From Hwangdonia seohaensis (lineage in GTDB: Bacteria > Bacteroidota > Bacteroidia > Flavobacteriales > Flavobacteriaceae): a stretch of 64,000 bases of DNA. Shown here piece by piece: positions 16,192 to 25,103 of the stretch; positions within the stretch are counted from its first letter, which is position 1, and each line of letters opens with the position of its first letter. The position numbers and the translations under genes are program-made. The notes beneath the pieces were generated by a model. The model was given only the letters and a program-made list of their open reading frames with translations, did no database searches and was not told where the DNA came from. Location of the stretch: the NCBI RefSeq assembly GCF_031932625.1, contig NZ_JAVSCK010000004.1, positions 352,426 through 416,425 on the forward strand. Reading direction: 5' to 3'.

Positions 16192-17397
16192 ATGAAGATG
16201 GAATTATTATCAGAGAATATAAAAAACAATGTTTTAAAAAGTATGGTCAACCTATTGCGGGAAAACCAAGACGATTTATTACAGGCAAACAAAAAGGATA
16301 TTGAGGCTTTTAATAAAGAGGATCAAGCCATGTACGATCGCTTAATTTTAAATAAAAAGAAAGTAGATGGCATGATTACGGCCATTAAAGAAGTGCAAGC
16401 ACAGCAAGATCCCGTAAATCAAATAATAAGTAAAAACACTTTAAACAGCGGGTTGGAAGTTGTAAACAAAACAGCGCCTTTTGGAACCATCATGATTATT
16501 TACGAATCTCGACCAGATGTAACTGTTGAGGCTACGGTACTCGCTTTTAAAGCCAATAACAAAATATTGCTTAAAGGCGGAAAAGAAGCATTGCACAGCA
16601 ATACGGCCATTGTAAAATTATGGCATAAAGCCCTTGAAGAAAATAATTTAAGCACAGATTTTATTAAAATGCTAAACATGAATAGGCAAGAAACCCAAGC
16701 CTTTTTAAAAAACCCGACCGAGCCATTGGATTTAATTGTTCCAAGGGGTGGCGAGCAACTTATAAAGTTTGTAAAAGAGCATGCTAAATGTGCGGTTTTG
16801 GTTAGCGGTCGCGGAAATAACTTTTTATATATTGATGAATATGCCGATTGGAAACAAACCATTGCAGTTATTTTAAATGCAAAAACCCATAAAATATCAG
16901 CTTGTAACGCACTCGATAAAATATTGGTGAACAAAAACATTCCAGGTTATCAAAATAAAATCAAAGAACTAAATGCTATTTTGAAGGAAAGTGAGGTTAC
17001 GGTTTTGGTAGATGATAAAGCCAAAGAAGTTCTAAAAGATGAAAAATTAATCGACGACCATTCCATATGGTTTGAAGAGTTTTTAGAAATGAAATGTTGC
17101 ATCGGAACAGTTGATTCTGTTTTTGAAGCTATCGAAAAAATAAATGAATATTCCGGCGGCCATTCAACAAGCATTATGACTACCAGTAACGACATAGCAA
17201 AAACCTTTATGGAACAAGTAGATTGTGCTGTGGTATATCAAAATGCATCAACTAGATTTACTGATGGTGGACAAATAGGTGTGGGCGCAGAACTCGCCAT
17301 TAGTACCGATAAACTGCACCACCGCGGCCCATTAGGGCTTAAAGAACTTGTTACCAACAAGTATTATGTTTATGGCGATGGACACGTTAGGGTTTAA
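16192..17397 (+). CDS. proA: Glutamate-5-semialdehyde dehydrogenase (gamma-glutamyl phosphate reductase)
   Basis: Second step of proline synthesis: NADPH-dependent reduction of gamma-glutamyl phosphate. Start at ATG 16192 (MKMELLSEN; the ATG at 16198 is equally possible) because it follows the proB stop directly; an upstream in-frame extension to 16069 would overlap proB and is rejected. Length 401. It has the ALDH fold with IYESRPDVTVEAT, VPRGGEQLIKFV, the catalytic Cys in ISACNALDKILV, and the ending TDGGQIGVGAELAIS and LHHRGPLGLKEL. The unit ends at a very strong terminator. Confidence 0.96.
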   Translation: MKMELLSENIKNNVLKSMVNLLRENQDDLLQANKKDIEAFNKEDQAMYDRLILNKKKVDGMITAIKEVQAQQDPVNQIISKNTLNSGLEVVNKTAPFGTIMIIYESRPDVTVEATVLAFKANNKILLKGGKEALHSNTAIVKLWHKALEENNLSTDFIKMLNMNRQETQAFLKNPTEPLDLIVPRGGEQLIKFVKEHAKCAVLVSGRGNNFLYIDEYADWKQTIAVILNAKTHKISACNALDKILVNKNIPGYQNKIKELNAILKESEVTVLVDDKAKEVLKDEKLIDDHSIWFEEFLEMKCCIGTVDSVFEAIEKINEYSGGHSTSIMTTSNDIAKTFMEQVDCAVVYQNASTRFTDGGQIGVGAELAISTDKLHHRGPLGLKELVTNKYYVYGDGHVRV

Positions 17398-17435
17398 AAA
17401 TAAGGTTTTGTAAAAACACTTATTAGATAACTGAT

Positions 17436-17480
17436 AAAAGCAAAAAATCCCGTAATTCAATTACGGGATTTTTTGCTTTT
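17436..17480. terminator. Bidirectional terminator between proA and the DUF349 gene
   Basis: Perfect 20-base arms (17436-17455 and 17461-17480) with a five-base TTCAA loop. The outer part has A runs on one side and T runs on the other, so it can terminate both converging transcripts. Confidence 0.93.
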
Positions 17481-17498
17481 AACAAGATACGTTAACTT

Positions 17499-19541
17499 TT
17501 AATACAGCGATTTAACTTTACTAAGCTTGGTTTTTAAGAGCTTTAAAGTTTGCTTGTGCGCTTTAATATTGTTGTGAACTTCCTTTACCAACGGATTATC
17601 GTCATCAACATTAGTAAAGAACTGTAAATTATTCTCCAATTGATTGATTTGGCTCTTAACCTCGTCTATTTTCTTTTTGATAAAAGAACGTTCGTTATCA
17701 AGGTTTCTGGTATTGTTGTCTCCACTGTTTAAATTATCTAATTTGTTTTCATATTTAATCATTTCAATTTCATTCTTTTCCATTTTCAAACTAGAAAACA
17801 AATTATCTAAAACCTTATTAAACTTACCTTCAATATAACGCTTGTCGTTTGGTACCCTGCCTATATTTTTCCAAGTGTTGATTTGGTCTTTTATGGTGGT
17901 TAAATCTTTGTCTTTATCTCCGGTTAAACTTAACTCTTTTAATGTGTTTAACAAATCTTGTTTTTGGTTGAAAGCATCAACTTGCTCTTGGCTGGCAGCA
18001 TTTCTTTTAGCATGCAGCCTATCAAAATAGTAGTTACATGCATTTTTAAATTGTTTCCAAATTTTATCGCTGTCTTTACGCGGAACATGGCCGATTTTTT
18101 TCCAATCGCTCTGGATTTTTTTCATCAATGCCGTGGTAACTTCAGTATCTTCACTGTCTTTGTTGTCTTCGGCAATTTTAATGAGCTCTAATTTTTTCTG
18201 GAGATTGTCATACTGCTCCATTTTTAAGCCTTTATAAAAGGCATTTTTCTTTTTGTTAAACGCCCTAACCGAATCCTTAAATTTCGCCCAAGTAGCTTCG
18301 TTAACTTTTATGGGAACTTTTCCGGCGTTAAAAAAGTCGTTTCGCAGTGCTTCAACTTCTTTTATCTTTTTCTGCCACGAGCTATGTGATTTGCTTTCTT
18401 GCTCGCCTATAGCTTCTATTTTAGCAATAATTTCGAGCTTGTTTTCAAGGTTTTTTTCATAAACCTTATCAATTTCTTTGTAGTAATCTTGCCGTTTGTC
18501 GTTTATTATTTTTGTGGCCGCCTTAAAACGATCCCAGATTTCTTCTCGGTGCTCCCTGGCCACAGGTCCAAGTTCTTCTTTCCACATTTTGTGAAGTTCT
18601 TGCAGCTCTCTAAACGATCGCATCACATTATCGTCTTTGGCCAACTCTTCGGCACGCTCAATAATTTTTAATTTCTTGTCTAAATTGTGTTTAAAATCTA
18701 AATCGCGTAAATCTCTGTTTAAATGTAAAAAATCATAAAAACGCTCAACGTGGTGGTGGTAAGAGTTCCAGGCATTGTTGTATTTGTCTCTGGGAATTGG
18801 CCCGGTGTTTCTCCAGCGCTCCTGTAATTCCTTAAAATGTTTGTAAGTGGTATTTATGTTTTCTTCAACGTTAAGCAGGCCTTTTAATTCTTCAATAATT
18901 TCCAGCTTGTCGGCTAAATTTTGTTTCAGGTTTTTTTCCAAACCTTTATAATGTTCGTTTAGTTTGGTTCTGTATGCTTTATAAGCCGTTTTAAATCGTT
19001 TTTGTATGGGCGAGGAGTAATAAAAATCTATTTCGTTGCCTCCGTCGTTTAAAAACTCTGTTTTTTTCTCGTCTAATAAAGCTTGGAATTTAGTTTTAAA
19101 CTCGTTGTTTATATCGTTGACATGCGATTTTATGGCTTGAATTTTCTCGTTTTTCAATAGCTTTTCCAACTCGATGGCTAAAGATTCCAACGACATTTTA
19201 TCGTATTCTTTTACGGCAATGGTATGGCGCTCTTTGTTGCCCTCATCTTCCGCGTCCTCAGCATTGGACTCTTCAATCTCATTGATAACATCTTCATCTT
19301 TAGATGTGTCGACCGCTTCATCTTTAGGTGTTTCAGCCACTTCTTCTTTTTCGTTGGAAGGCTCTTCTTTTTCAGCTTCAACGGTTTGAGAAGTAGCTTC
19401 TTTTTCATCTATTTCAGGAGTTTCTTCTACGGATTGGGCATTATTATCTAATGATGTGTTTTCAGTGTTATCATCATTTTTAACGGGTAATTTGTTTTCT
19501 TCTTTTCCGTCTGCTTTTTGCAGGTTATCTATCTCAGACAT
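17499..19541 (-). CDS. DUF349 repeat protein
   Basis: Length 680. The first ~110 residues are an acidic low-complexity region (repeated Glu/Asp/Thr, as in EEVAETPKDEAVD). The rest is a series of DUF349 modules of about 70-75 residues, each long alpha-helical with a W-K-x-G-P/R pattern (RWRNTGPIPRDKYNNAWNSY, MWKEELGPVAREHREEIW, DWKKIGHVPRKDSDKIWKQF, TWKNIGRVPNDKRYIEG). The final ~60 residues are a coiled-coil region. Function of DUF349 proteins is unknown. It faces proA across a bidirectional terminator. Confidence 0.9.
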   Translation of the reverse strand: MSEIDNLQKADGKEENKLPVKNDDNTENTSLDNNAQSVEETPEIDEKEATSQTVEAEKEEPSNEKEEVAETPKDEAVDTSKDEDVINEIEESNAEDAEDEGNKERHTIAVKEYDKMSLESLAIELEKLLKNEKIQAIKSHVNDINNEFKTKFQALLDEKKTEFLNDGGNEIDFYYSSPIQKRFKTAYKAYRTKLNEHYKGLEKNLKQNLADKLEIIEELKGLLNVEENINTTYKHFKELQERWRNTGPIPRDKYNNAWNSYHHHVERFYDFLHLNRDLRDLDFKHNLDKKLKIIERAEELAKDDNVMRSFRELQELHKMWKEELGPVAREHREEIWDRFKAATKIINDKRQDYYKEIDKVYEKNLENKLEIIAKIEAIGEQESKSHSSWQKKIKEVEALRNDFFNAGKVPIKVNEATWAKFKDSVRAFNKKKNAFYKGLKMEQYDNLQKKLELIKIAEDNKDSEDTEVTTALMKKIQSDWKKIGHVPRKDSDKIWKQFKNACNYYFDRLHAKRNAASQEQVDAFNQKQDLLNTLKELSLTGDKDKDLTTIKDQINTWKNIGRVPNDKRYIEGKFNKVLDNLFSSLKMEKNEIEMIKYENKLDNLNSGDNNTRNLDNERSFIKKKIDEVKSQINQLENNLQFFTNVDDDNPLVKEVHNNIKAHKQTLKLLKTKLSKVKSLY

Positions 19542-19649
19542 TTTAAAAAATGTTTAGGTTCGTAATATACTTTAAGGTTTAAAGATAGTAACAACTCAAG
19601 TATTTACAAAGTGTAAGTGGTGCTTTTAATAGCTTGAGTAGTTATTTTA

Positions 19650-20387
19650 TTACAAATCCCAAATAGACCACGATTTTTCTGCTTGAAATTTCAGCATATT
19701 TAATCCGTTAATCGTTTTGGCACCATGTAGTTTACCTTGATTGAGGAACTTGGTTTCCTCGGGATTGTATATTAAATCGAACAAAACGTGGTTTTTGGTA
19801 ATGCCGTGATATGGTATGTTTGGGCAATCATTTACATTGGGAAACGTGCCCAACGGTGTACAGTTTATTATAATTTGATGCTGATTAATGATAGCTTCGG
19901 TAAGTGAATCGTATGTGAAATCGATACCTTCTGAAGCTTTTCTGGACACATAACTGTATGCAATATTTAGCTCTTTTAAACTGTAGGCAATGGCTTTACT
20001 GGCGCCGCCTGTACCTAAAATCAATGCTTTTTTATGCTGCGATTTTAAAGCGGGTTTTATGGTTTTTTTAAAACCGTAGCAATCTGTATTATAGCCAACA
20101 AGTTTTCCTTTTTTCGTGATTTTTATGGTGTTTACCGCGCCAATGGATTTGGCTTTTTTGTTTATTTTATCAAGAAAAGGAATCACTTGTTCTTTGTACG
20201 GAATGGTAACATTTAAACCTTTTAGGTCTTTTGTGTTTTTTATTATTGACGGAAATAAATCGATTGATTCAATATCGAAATTCTCATAAGTTGTATTGTT
20301 GATGTTTTCATTTTCAAACTTATTTTTAAAATAGTTTCTTGAAAATGAATACGATATGTTTTTGCCTAAAAGTCCTAATTTGTTCAT
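19650..20387 (-). CDS. aroE: Shikimate dehydrogenase
   Basis: NADPH-dependent reduction of 3-dehydroshikimate in the chorismate pathway; cytoplasmic. Length 245, slightly short but complete. Motifs: LLGKNISYSFSRNYF, NVTIPYKEQVIPFLD with the catalytic Lys, NTDCYGFKKT, the dinucleotide loop GTGGASKAI, NCTPLGTFPN and DLIYNPEETKFL. Its ATG overlaps the stop of the upstream DUF368 gene (ATGA), so it is translationally coupled to the membrane-transporter pair. Confidence 0.96.
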   Translation of the reverse strand: MNKLGLLGKNISYSFSRNYFKNKFENENINNTTYENFDIESIDLFPSIIKNTKDLKGLNVTIPYKEQVIPFLDKINKKAKSIGAVNTIKITKKGKLVGYNTDCYGFKKTIKPALKSQHKKALILGTGGASKAIAYSLKELNIAYSYVSRKASEGIDFTYDSLTEAIINQHQIIINCTPLGTFPNVNDCPNIPYHGITKNHVLFDLIYNPEETKFLNQGKLHGAKTINGLNMLKFQAEKSWSIWDL

Positions 20388-21400
20388 TTGGTTTTTCTGG
20401 TTTTTTGGCCGTAAAATTCAAGTGCTAAAACAATACCGATGCCCAAAACAATAAATGCAATGGCATAAAGGGTTTCTGTAGTTACATCGGGCATAAAGCG
20501 TTTGTAATTGGCAATTATTTTTTCTCCTGTAGAATCTAGTATAAAACTACCGTTATCGTTTATTTTGTAAATGGTTTTTTTCCAAGGCCAAACCACACCC
20601 AACGACCCCACAATAAACCCAATAATGGCGGAAAGGGTGATGCTTTTATAGTGTTTTAATATATAGCTTAACAGATGCGAAAAGGTAACCAAACCCGTTA
20701 CAGAGCCCAATGTAAAAACACCAAGCACCTTAAGCATTCGTAGGCGTACCGGGTTTTGGAAAAAACTAAAATCGCCACTAAATACATCTGAAACCGTATC
20801 GTACAAAGCGTTTACCGAATCTACCAAAAGCAATACATAATTGCCCAAAAGAATAAGAATGAAGGAGCCGGAAAACCCGGGTAGTGTCATTCCCGAAACG
20901 CTTATTATGCCACAGAAAAACACAAACCAAAGATTGTCATTTTCTTTTGCCGGATTTAAAAAACTAATGCTTAAACCTATTATTATGCCAATAAATAGCG
21001 AGAAGTAGGTTGTAAAATTCCAATCCTTAAAATCTTTGTAGATGTAATAAATAGAGCCGATTATCATTCCAAAAAAAACACTCCAAACAAACAGCTCGTA
21101 ATGTTTTATTAAATAATCCAAAATTTTTGAAACACTAAAATAACTAACTACCATCCCAAAGAAAAGCAGGCCTAAAAAACGCCCGTTTATATATTGGAAA
21201 AAACTCTTAAACCGCCCATTAATAAGGAGTTTAAAAGCTTTACTGTTTACTTTTTGAAGCGAGTAAATAAACTCCTCGTAAAAACCGGCTACAAAAGCAA
21301 CCACGCCACCAGAAACGCCAGGAACCTTGTTGGCAGCACCCATACCTAAGCCCTTAAGAATAAGGAATAGCTTGTCTGTAAAAGTTCTGGTGCTTTGCAT
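20384..21400 (-). CDS. DUF368 integral membrane protein (polyprenyl-phosphate transporter family), copy 2
   Basis: Polytopic inner-membrane protein, 338 residues, about eight to nine hydrophobic segments. DUF368 proteins (PopT) were reported in 2023 to translocate undecaprenyl phosphate back across the membrane for reuse in cell-wall synthesis; I assign this by family. The signature is visible twice: GAANKVPGVSGGVVAF near the N-terminus and SGMTLPGFSGSFILILLGNY in the middle, the pseudo-repeat typical of the family. It overlaps its paralogue by one base (TAATG) and aroE by four. Confidence 0.9.
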   Translation of the reverse strand: MQSTRTFTDKLFLILKGLGMGAANKVPGVSGGVVAFVAGFYEEFIYSLQKVNSKAFKLLINGRFKSFFQYINGRFLGLLFFGMVVSYFSVSKILDYLIKHYELFVWSVFFGMIIGSIYYIYKDFKDWNFTTYFSLFIGIIIGLSISFLNPAKENDNLWFVFFCGIISVSGMTLPGFSGSFILILLGNYVLLLVDSVNALYDTVSDVFSGDFSFFQNPVRLRMLKVLGVFTLGSVTGLVTFSHLLSYILKHYKSITLSAIIGFIVGSLGVVWPWKKTIYKINDNGSFILDSTGEKIIANYKRFMPDVTTETLYAIAFIVLGIGIVLALEFYGQKTRKTK

Positions 21401-22320
21401 TATAGTTTTTTCGTGCCTAGTTTTTCAAGAATAAAAATAGTTAAAAAACCAAGAATCATTAAGCCAATGGCTATTGTGATTTGGTTTGCGCCCTCAAAGG
21501 CAAACGGTGAAACGCTTTCTTCCAACAATGGCATTTTAATTCCTTTTGAATTGGTATGCCATGTAAGCGTCCTTTTCCAAGGCCAAACTTTGTTTAGGGA
21601 TCCAAATATAAAACCAGTAAGTATGGCCAGCGTAATGTTGTGGTAATGTTTAAACAACCATTTTAAAACCCGACTAAAGCTTAGCAAGCCCATTAGGGCG
21701 CCAACGGCAAAAATGACTATTTTTTTTACATCAAAATCATGCAAAGCGTCGCTTAATGTTTTGTAGGCGCCTAGAATTATTAAAATGAAGGAACCCGAAA
21801 TACCCGGAAGAATCATAGCGCAAATGGCAATGGCGCCCGCCAAAAACAAAAACCAGGGATTAGCGTTGGTCGCCAATGCCGGTAGTGTGGTAATATAAAA
21901 AGCAATGGCGGCTCCAAAAATAAGACATACGATTACGGCCAAATTCCATTTGGTGATTTGCTTGCCAACAAAATAAATACTGGCCACAATCAAACCGAAA
22001 AAAAACGACCAAATAAGTACAGGATGATGCTCTAACAAATATTTTGCTAGCCGCATAAACGACACAAAACTTACAATAATACCTAGCAAGAGCGCAGTTA
22101 AAAAGTTACCATTGGCTTGTTGCCAAAACGCTTTTAAACCTTTGGAAAAAAGGGTTTTAAACAGAGAAAGATTAACATTGCTAATGGTAGAAATCAACTC
22201 TTCGTAAATACCGGAAATAAAAGCAATAGTACCACCTGAAACACCAGGAACAGCATCGGCTGCACCCATGGCAATACCTTTAAGCGAAATGACTAAATAA
22301 TCTATAAAACGTCTTTGCAT
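21400..22320 (-). CDS. DUF368 integral membrane protein (polyprenyl-phosphate transporter family), copy 1
   Basis: Paralogue of the next gene, 306 residues. It has the same architecture: GAADAVPGVSGGTIAF at the N-terminus, CAMILPGISGSFILIILGAY centrally, and paired hydrophobic helices. Conservation to the neighbour is clear but moderate, so the duplication is old. The gene follows a TPR protein gene after about 50 bases, and the pair is coupled by a one-base stop/start overlap. Having two family members side by side may mean heteromer formation or use under different conditions; neither is shown by the sequence. Confidence 0.9.
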   Translation of the reverse strand: MQRRFIDYLVISLKGIAMGAADAVPGVSGGTIAFISGIYEELISTISNVNLSLFKTLFSKGLKAFWQQANGNFLTALLLGIIVSFVSFMRLAKYLLEHHPVLIWSFFFGLIVASIYFVGKQITKWNLAVIVCLIFGAAIAFYITTLPALATNANPWFLFLAGAIAICAMILPGISGSFILIILGAYKTLSDALHDFDVKKIVIFAVGALMGLLSFSRVLKWLFKHYHNITLAILTGFIFGSLNKVWPWKRTLTWHTNSKGIKMPLLEESVSPFAFEGANQITIAIGLMILGFLTIFILEKLGTKKL

Positions 22321-22372
22321 ATGTTGATTTTTAAGCAGAAACCAAAGATATACATTTTAATGTAACCGTTAA

Positions 22373-23761
22373 TTACAGATTGGTTTTTAGTAAGTTTTTT
22401 ACAAGGATTTTATTAGATACTTCCGGGAAGAGTTCTTCAATTATAAAGTTGAATGCTTCGTTGTGTTTTAAACCGTTTTTTAAATAAAAAGTGCCTTTTT
22501 CATTTTCGTTTAAAGAAAAATGAAGTCCAGCTAATCGGTATTCCAATTCGGCATTGTCGGGATAAAACTCCACCGCTTGTTCAAAATTAAATATGGCAGC
22601 TTCTGGCTCGCCCAATTTAATGAGCAAGTCGCCACGCGATAACCACGTGTTTAATTCGTAATTGCCTAACTCCAAGGTTTTTTTGAAACCGCGCTCGGCT
22701 TCTTCATATAAATTTAACCGCTGGTTAATTAATGAATATGCCTTCCAGTAATGTACATTTTCCGAATCAATGTTAATCGCTTTGTTTATATAGTACAAGG
22801 CTTTGTGGTAATCTTTCTTTTTAATATGAAATTTGGTGATGGCTATCCAACCTTTGTCCAATAACGGGTCTTCGTGTACCGTTTTGTAATAATATTGAAC
22901 GGCTAAGTCGTCGTTTTTCAGTTTTTCGTGGCAATTTCCAATGCGCAGCAAAGCAAACGATGTGGGGTCGTCTAATTGAAGCGACATGTTGTAGTTTTCA
23001 ATGGCGTCTTCGTAGCGTTTTAGCTTTTCCAGTACCTTTCCGCGTTCTAAATACGCGCCCACAAAAGTATCGTCAGAAATAATGGCGAAATCGTAAGCAG
23101 CCAAAGCTTTTTTATATTTTTTTAGAACAACATATTGTTTGCCCAATTGATGCCATGCAACTTCGCAGTACGGATTTTTATCTAAAAACACGTTTAAGTA
23201 CAAAATGGCATCTTCATTTTGGTTGAGGAATTCAAAGCAATAAATAACATTGTACAACGCTGAGTAATCATCTACATCTTGCTCTAAACATTTCATAAAA
23301 TATGTTTTGGCGTTTTCAAACTGGTCTAAAAAAAGATACTCCATACCAATTAAAGCATACAAATCTATAACGTCATCAGTAAGTTTTAAGGCTTTTTTTA
23401 AAACATCAATGGCCTTTAAGTGCTCGTCTTTTTTAGATAAAATATTTGCTTTTTGAATGAATATTTCTTCATTCAGTGGGTCTAAACTATACAAATCGTT
23501 CAATAAGGCATCGGCCTCTGGCAGCTTGTCTTCAAACACATAAATTTCAACTTTAAAAAGTTTTAAACTAATGGACGTAGGGTGCTGGTCCAAACCTAAT
23601 TTAATCGCCTTTTTTGCTAAAGCTATTTTGCCTTGGTTGAGATAGTGGTGAATGATGTTTTCAAATTCTTCTGAATCGAAGAACAAAACATGATTTGTTT
23701 TTAACATCGATTCAAACTTTGTAAGAGGCAAATTGTTGTTGTCGTTATGACTAAACTCCAT
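22373..23761 (-). CDS. Tetratricopeptide repeat protein
   Basis: Length 462 when started at MEFSHNDNNN (23761); an in-frame ATG two codons earlier is also possible. The protein is nearly all TPR, about a dozen helical pairs (for example ALAAYDFAIISDDTFVGAY, YLERGKVLEKLKRYEDAIEN, ALYYINKAINIDSENVHYW). There is no signal peptide or membrane segment, so it is a soluble scaffold. Such genes commonly sit next to DUF368/aroE-type clusters in flavobacteria, from memory only. Partner unknown. Confidence 0.88.
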   Translation of the reverse strand: MEFSHNDNNNLPLTKFESMLKTNHVLFFDSEEFENIIHHYLNQGKIALAKKAIKLGLDQHPTSISLKLFKVEIYVFEDKLPEADALLNDLYSLDPLNEEIFIQKANILSKKDEHLKAIDVLKKALKLTDDVIDLYALIGMEYLFLDQFENAKTYFMKCLEQDVDDYSALYNVIYCFEFLNQNEDAILYLNVFLDKNPYCEVAWHQLGKQYVVLKKYKKALAAYDFAIISDDTFVGAYLERGKVLEKLKRYEDAIENYNMSLQLDDPTSFALLRIGNCHEKLKNDDLAVQYYYKTVHEDPLLDKGWIAITKFHIKKKDYHKALYYINKAINIDSENVHYWKAYSLINQRLNLYEEAERGFKKTLELGNYELNTWLSRGDLLIKLGEPEAAIFNFEQAVEFYPDNAELEYRLAGLHFSLNENEKGTFYLKNGLKHNEAFNFIIEELFPEVSNKILVKNLLKTNL

Positions 23762-23912
23762 AAGCACGTTGTAAGTTTCTTCGTTAATAAAATTAAGGTT
23801 CTATTCTAATTTATAAGACTTATGTCTTAAATGTTTTTAACAAAGTAATCAACAGTTGTGCCGCAAATGCAGATTTTCTCTTGTTTTGTTGTGGTTTTCA
23901 ATGGGTTGAAAA

Positions 23913-25100
23913 TTATTTAGAGGGTTGTAAAGTGTTTAAAATATCAATAATAATAGCACATCCTTTGATGATTTCCTCGTTTGAAATGGTTAATGGCGGC
24001 GTAATTCTTACTGCTTTGGGCTCAAAAAGCAACCAAAAAAGTATTAAACCGGCGTCTTGCGATTTAAGAATCAGGTCATTTGCCACGGCATCTGAAGGTG
24101 TAATAAGGGCAAGCATCAATCCTTTTCCACGGATGTCTTTAATTAATGGATGTACCAAAAGTTTTCTGAAAAGCTGTTCTTTTTCCAAAGCCTGTTCCAT
24201 TAATGTGCTTTGGGTAACTTCCTGCAATGTTGCCAACGCCGAAGCTGCAATAACCGGATGGCCACCAAAGGTTGTAATATGACCTAATTTGGGGTTATCG
24301 GACAGCAAATCCATAAGCTTGCTTGAGGCCGTAAACGCACCAATGGGCATACCGCCTCCCAAGCCTTTGCCGGTAACTAAAATATCTGGAATGCAATTGT
24401 AATGCTGAAACCCGAAAAGCTTACCGGTTCTGCCTATTCCGGGTTGGATTTCGTCTAAAATGAGTAGGGCGCCAACCTCGTTACAACGGTGTCTTACTTT
24501 TTCCAAATAGTTGTTTTTGGGCTCGATAAAACCTGCGCCACCTTGAATGGTTTCTAAAATCACGCATGCTGTTTTAACTGTGATGTGTTTTAAATCTGCT
24601 GCCTTGTTAAACTCAATAAATTTAACATTTGGTAATAACGGGCGAAAAGCCTGCTTGCGTTCTTCAAAGCCCATCACACTCAGAGAGCCCATAGTGTTGC
24701 CATGGTACGCTTTGTTAGCGGCAATTATTTCGCTTCGTCCTGTGGCGCGTTTTGCTAATTTTAATGCACCTTCAATAGCTTCGGTACCAGAATTGGTTAA
24801 ATAGGTTTTTTCTAAAGAAGCGGGAAGGTGTTTTGCTAAAAGCTTCGTGAGCTCAACCGCTGGTTTTTGTATGTACTCACCATAAACCATAACATGCATA
24901 TACTTATCCAATTGCGATTTTATGGCGTTAACCACTTTGGAGTGATTGTGCCCTAAAGTGCTCGCCGAAACGCCAGCAACAAAATCGAGATAGGCTTTGT
25001 TGTTGGTATCGTAAATATACGAGCCGTTAGCATGGGAAATTTCCATGGCTAAGGGGTGCGGCGAAGTTTGCGCTTGGTATTTAAAGAAATCTAACCTCAT
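23913..25100 (-). CDS. Class III PLP-dependent aminotransferase (acetylornithine/aspartate aminotransferase family)
   Basis: PLP enzyme of 395 residues transferring an amino group from an omega-amino donor. Features: THE-type TNSGTEAIEGALKLAKRATGR, AYHGNTMGSLSVMG, ILDEIQPGIGRTGKLFGFQH, then the PLP lysine in LVTGKGLGGGMPIGA, and TTFGGHPVIAASA. It resembles ArgD-like enzymes but the rest of the arginine pathway is not nearby, so the substrate is open. It lies three bases downstream of the OstA-like gene, probably in the same transcript. Confidence 0.88.
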   Translation of the reverse strand: MRLDFFKYQAQTSPHPLAMEISHANGSYIYDTNNKAYLDFVAGVSASTLGHNHSKVVNAIKSQLDKYMHVMVYGEYIQKPAVELTKLLAKHLPASLEKTYLTNSGTEAIEGALKLAKRATGRSEIIAANKAYHGNTMGSLSVMGFEERKQAFRPLLPNVKFIEFNKAADLKHITVKTACVILETIQGGAGFIEPKNNYLEKVRHRCNEVGALLILDEIQPGIGRTGKLFGFQHYNCIPDILVTGKGLGGGMPIGAFTASSKLMDLLSDNPKLGHITTFGGHPVIAASALATLQEVTQSTLMEQALEKEQLFRKLLVHPLIKDIRGKGLMLALITPSDAVANDLILKSQDAGLILFWLLFEPKAVRITPPLTISNEEIIKGCAIIIDILNTLQPSK

Positions 25101-25103
25101 TGT

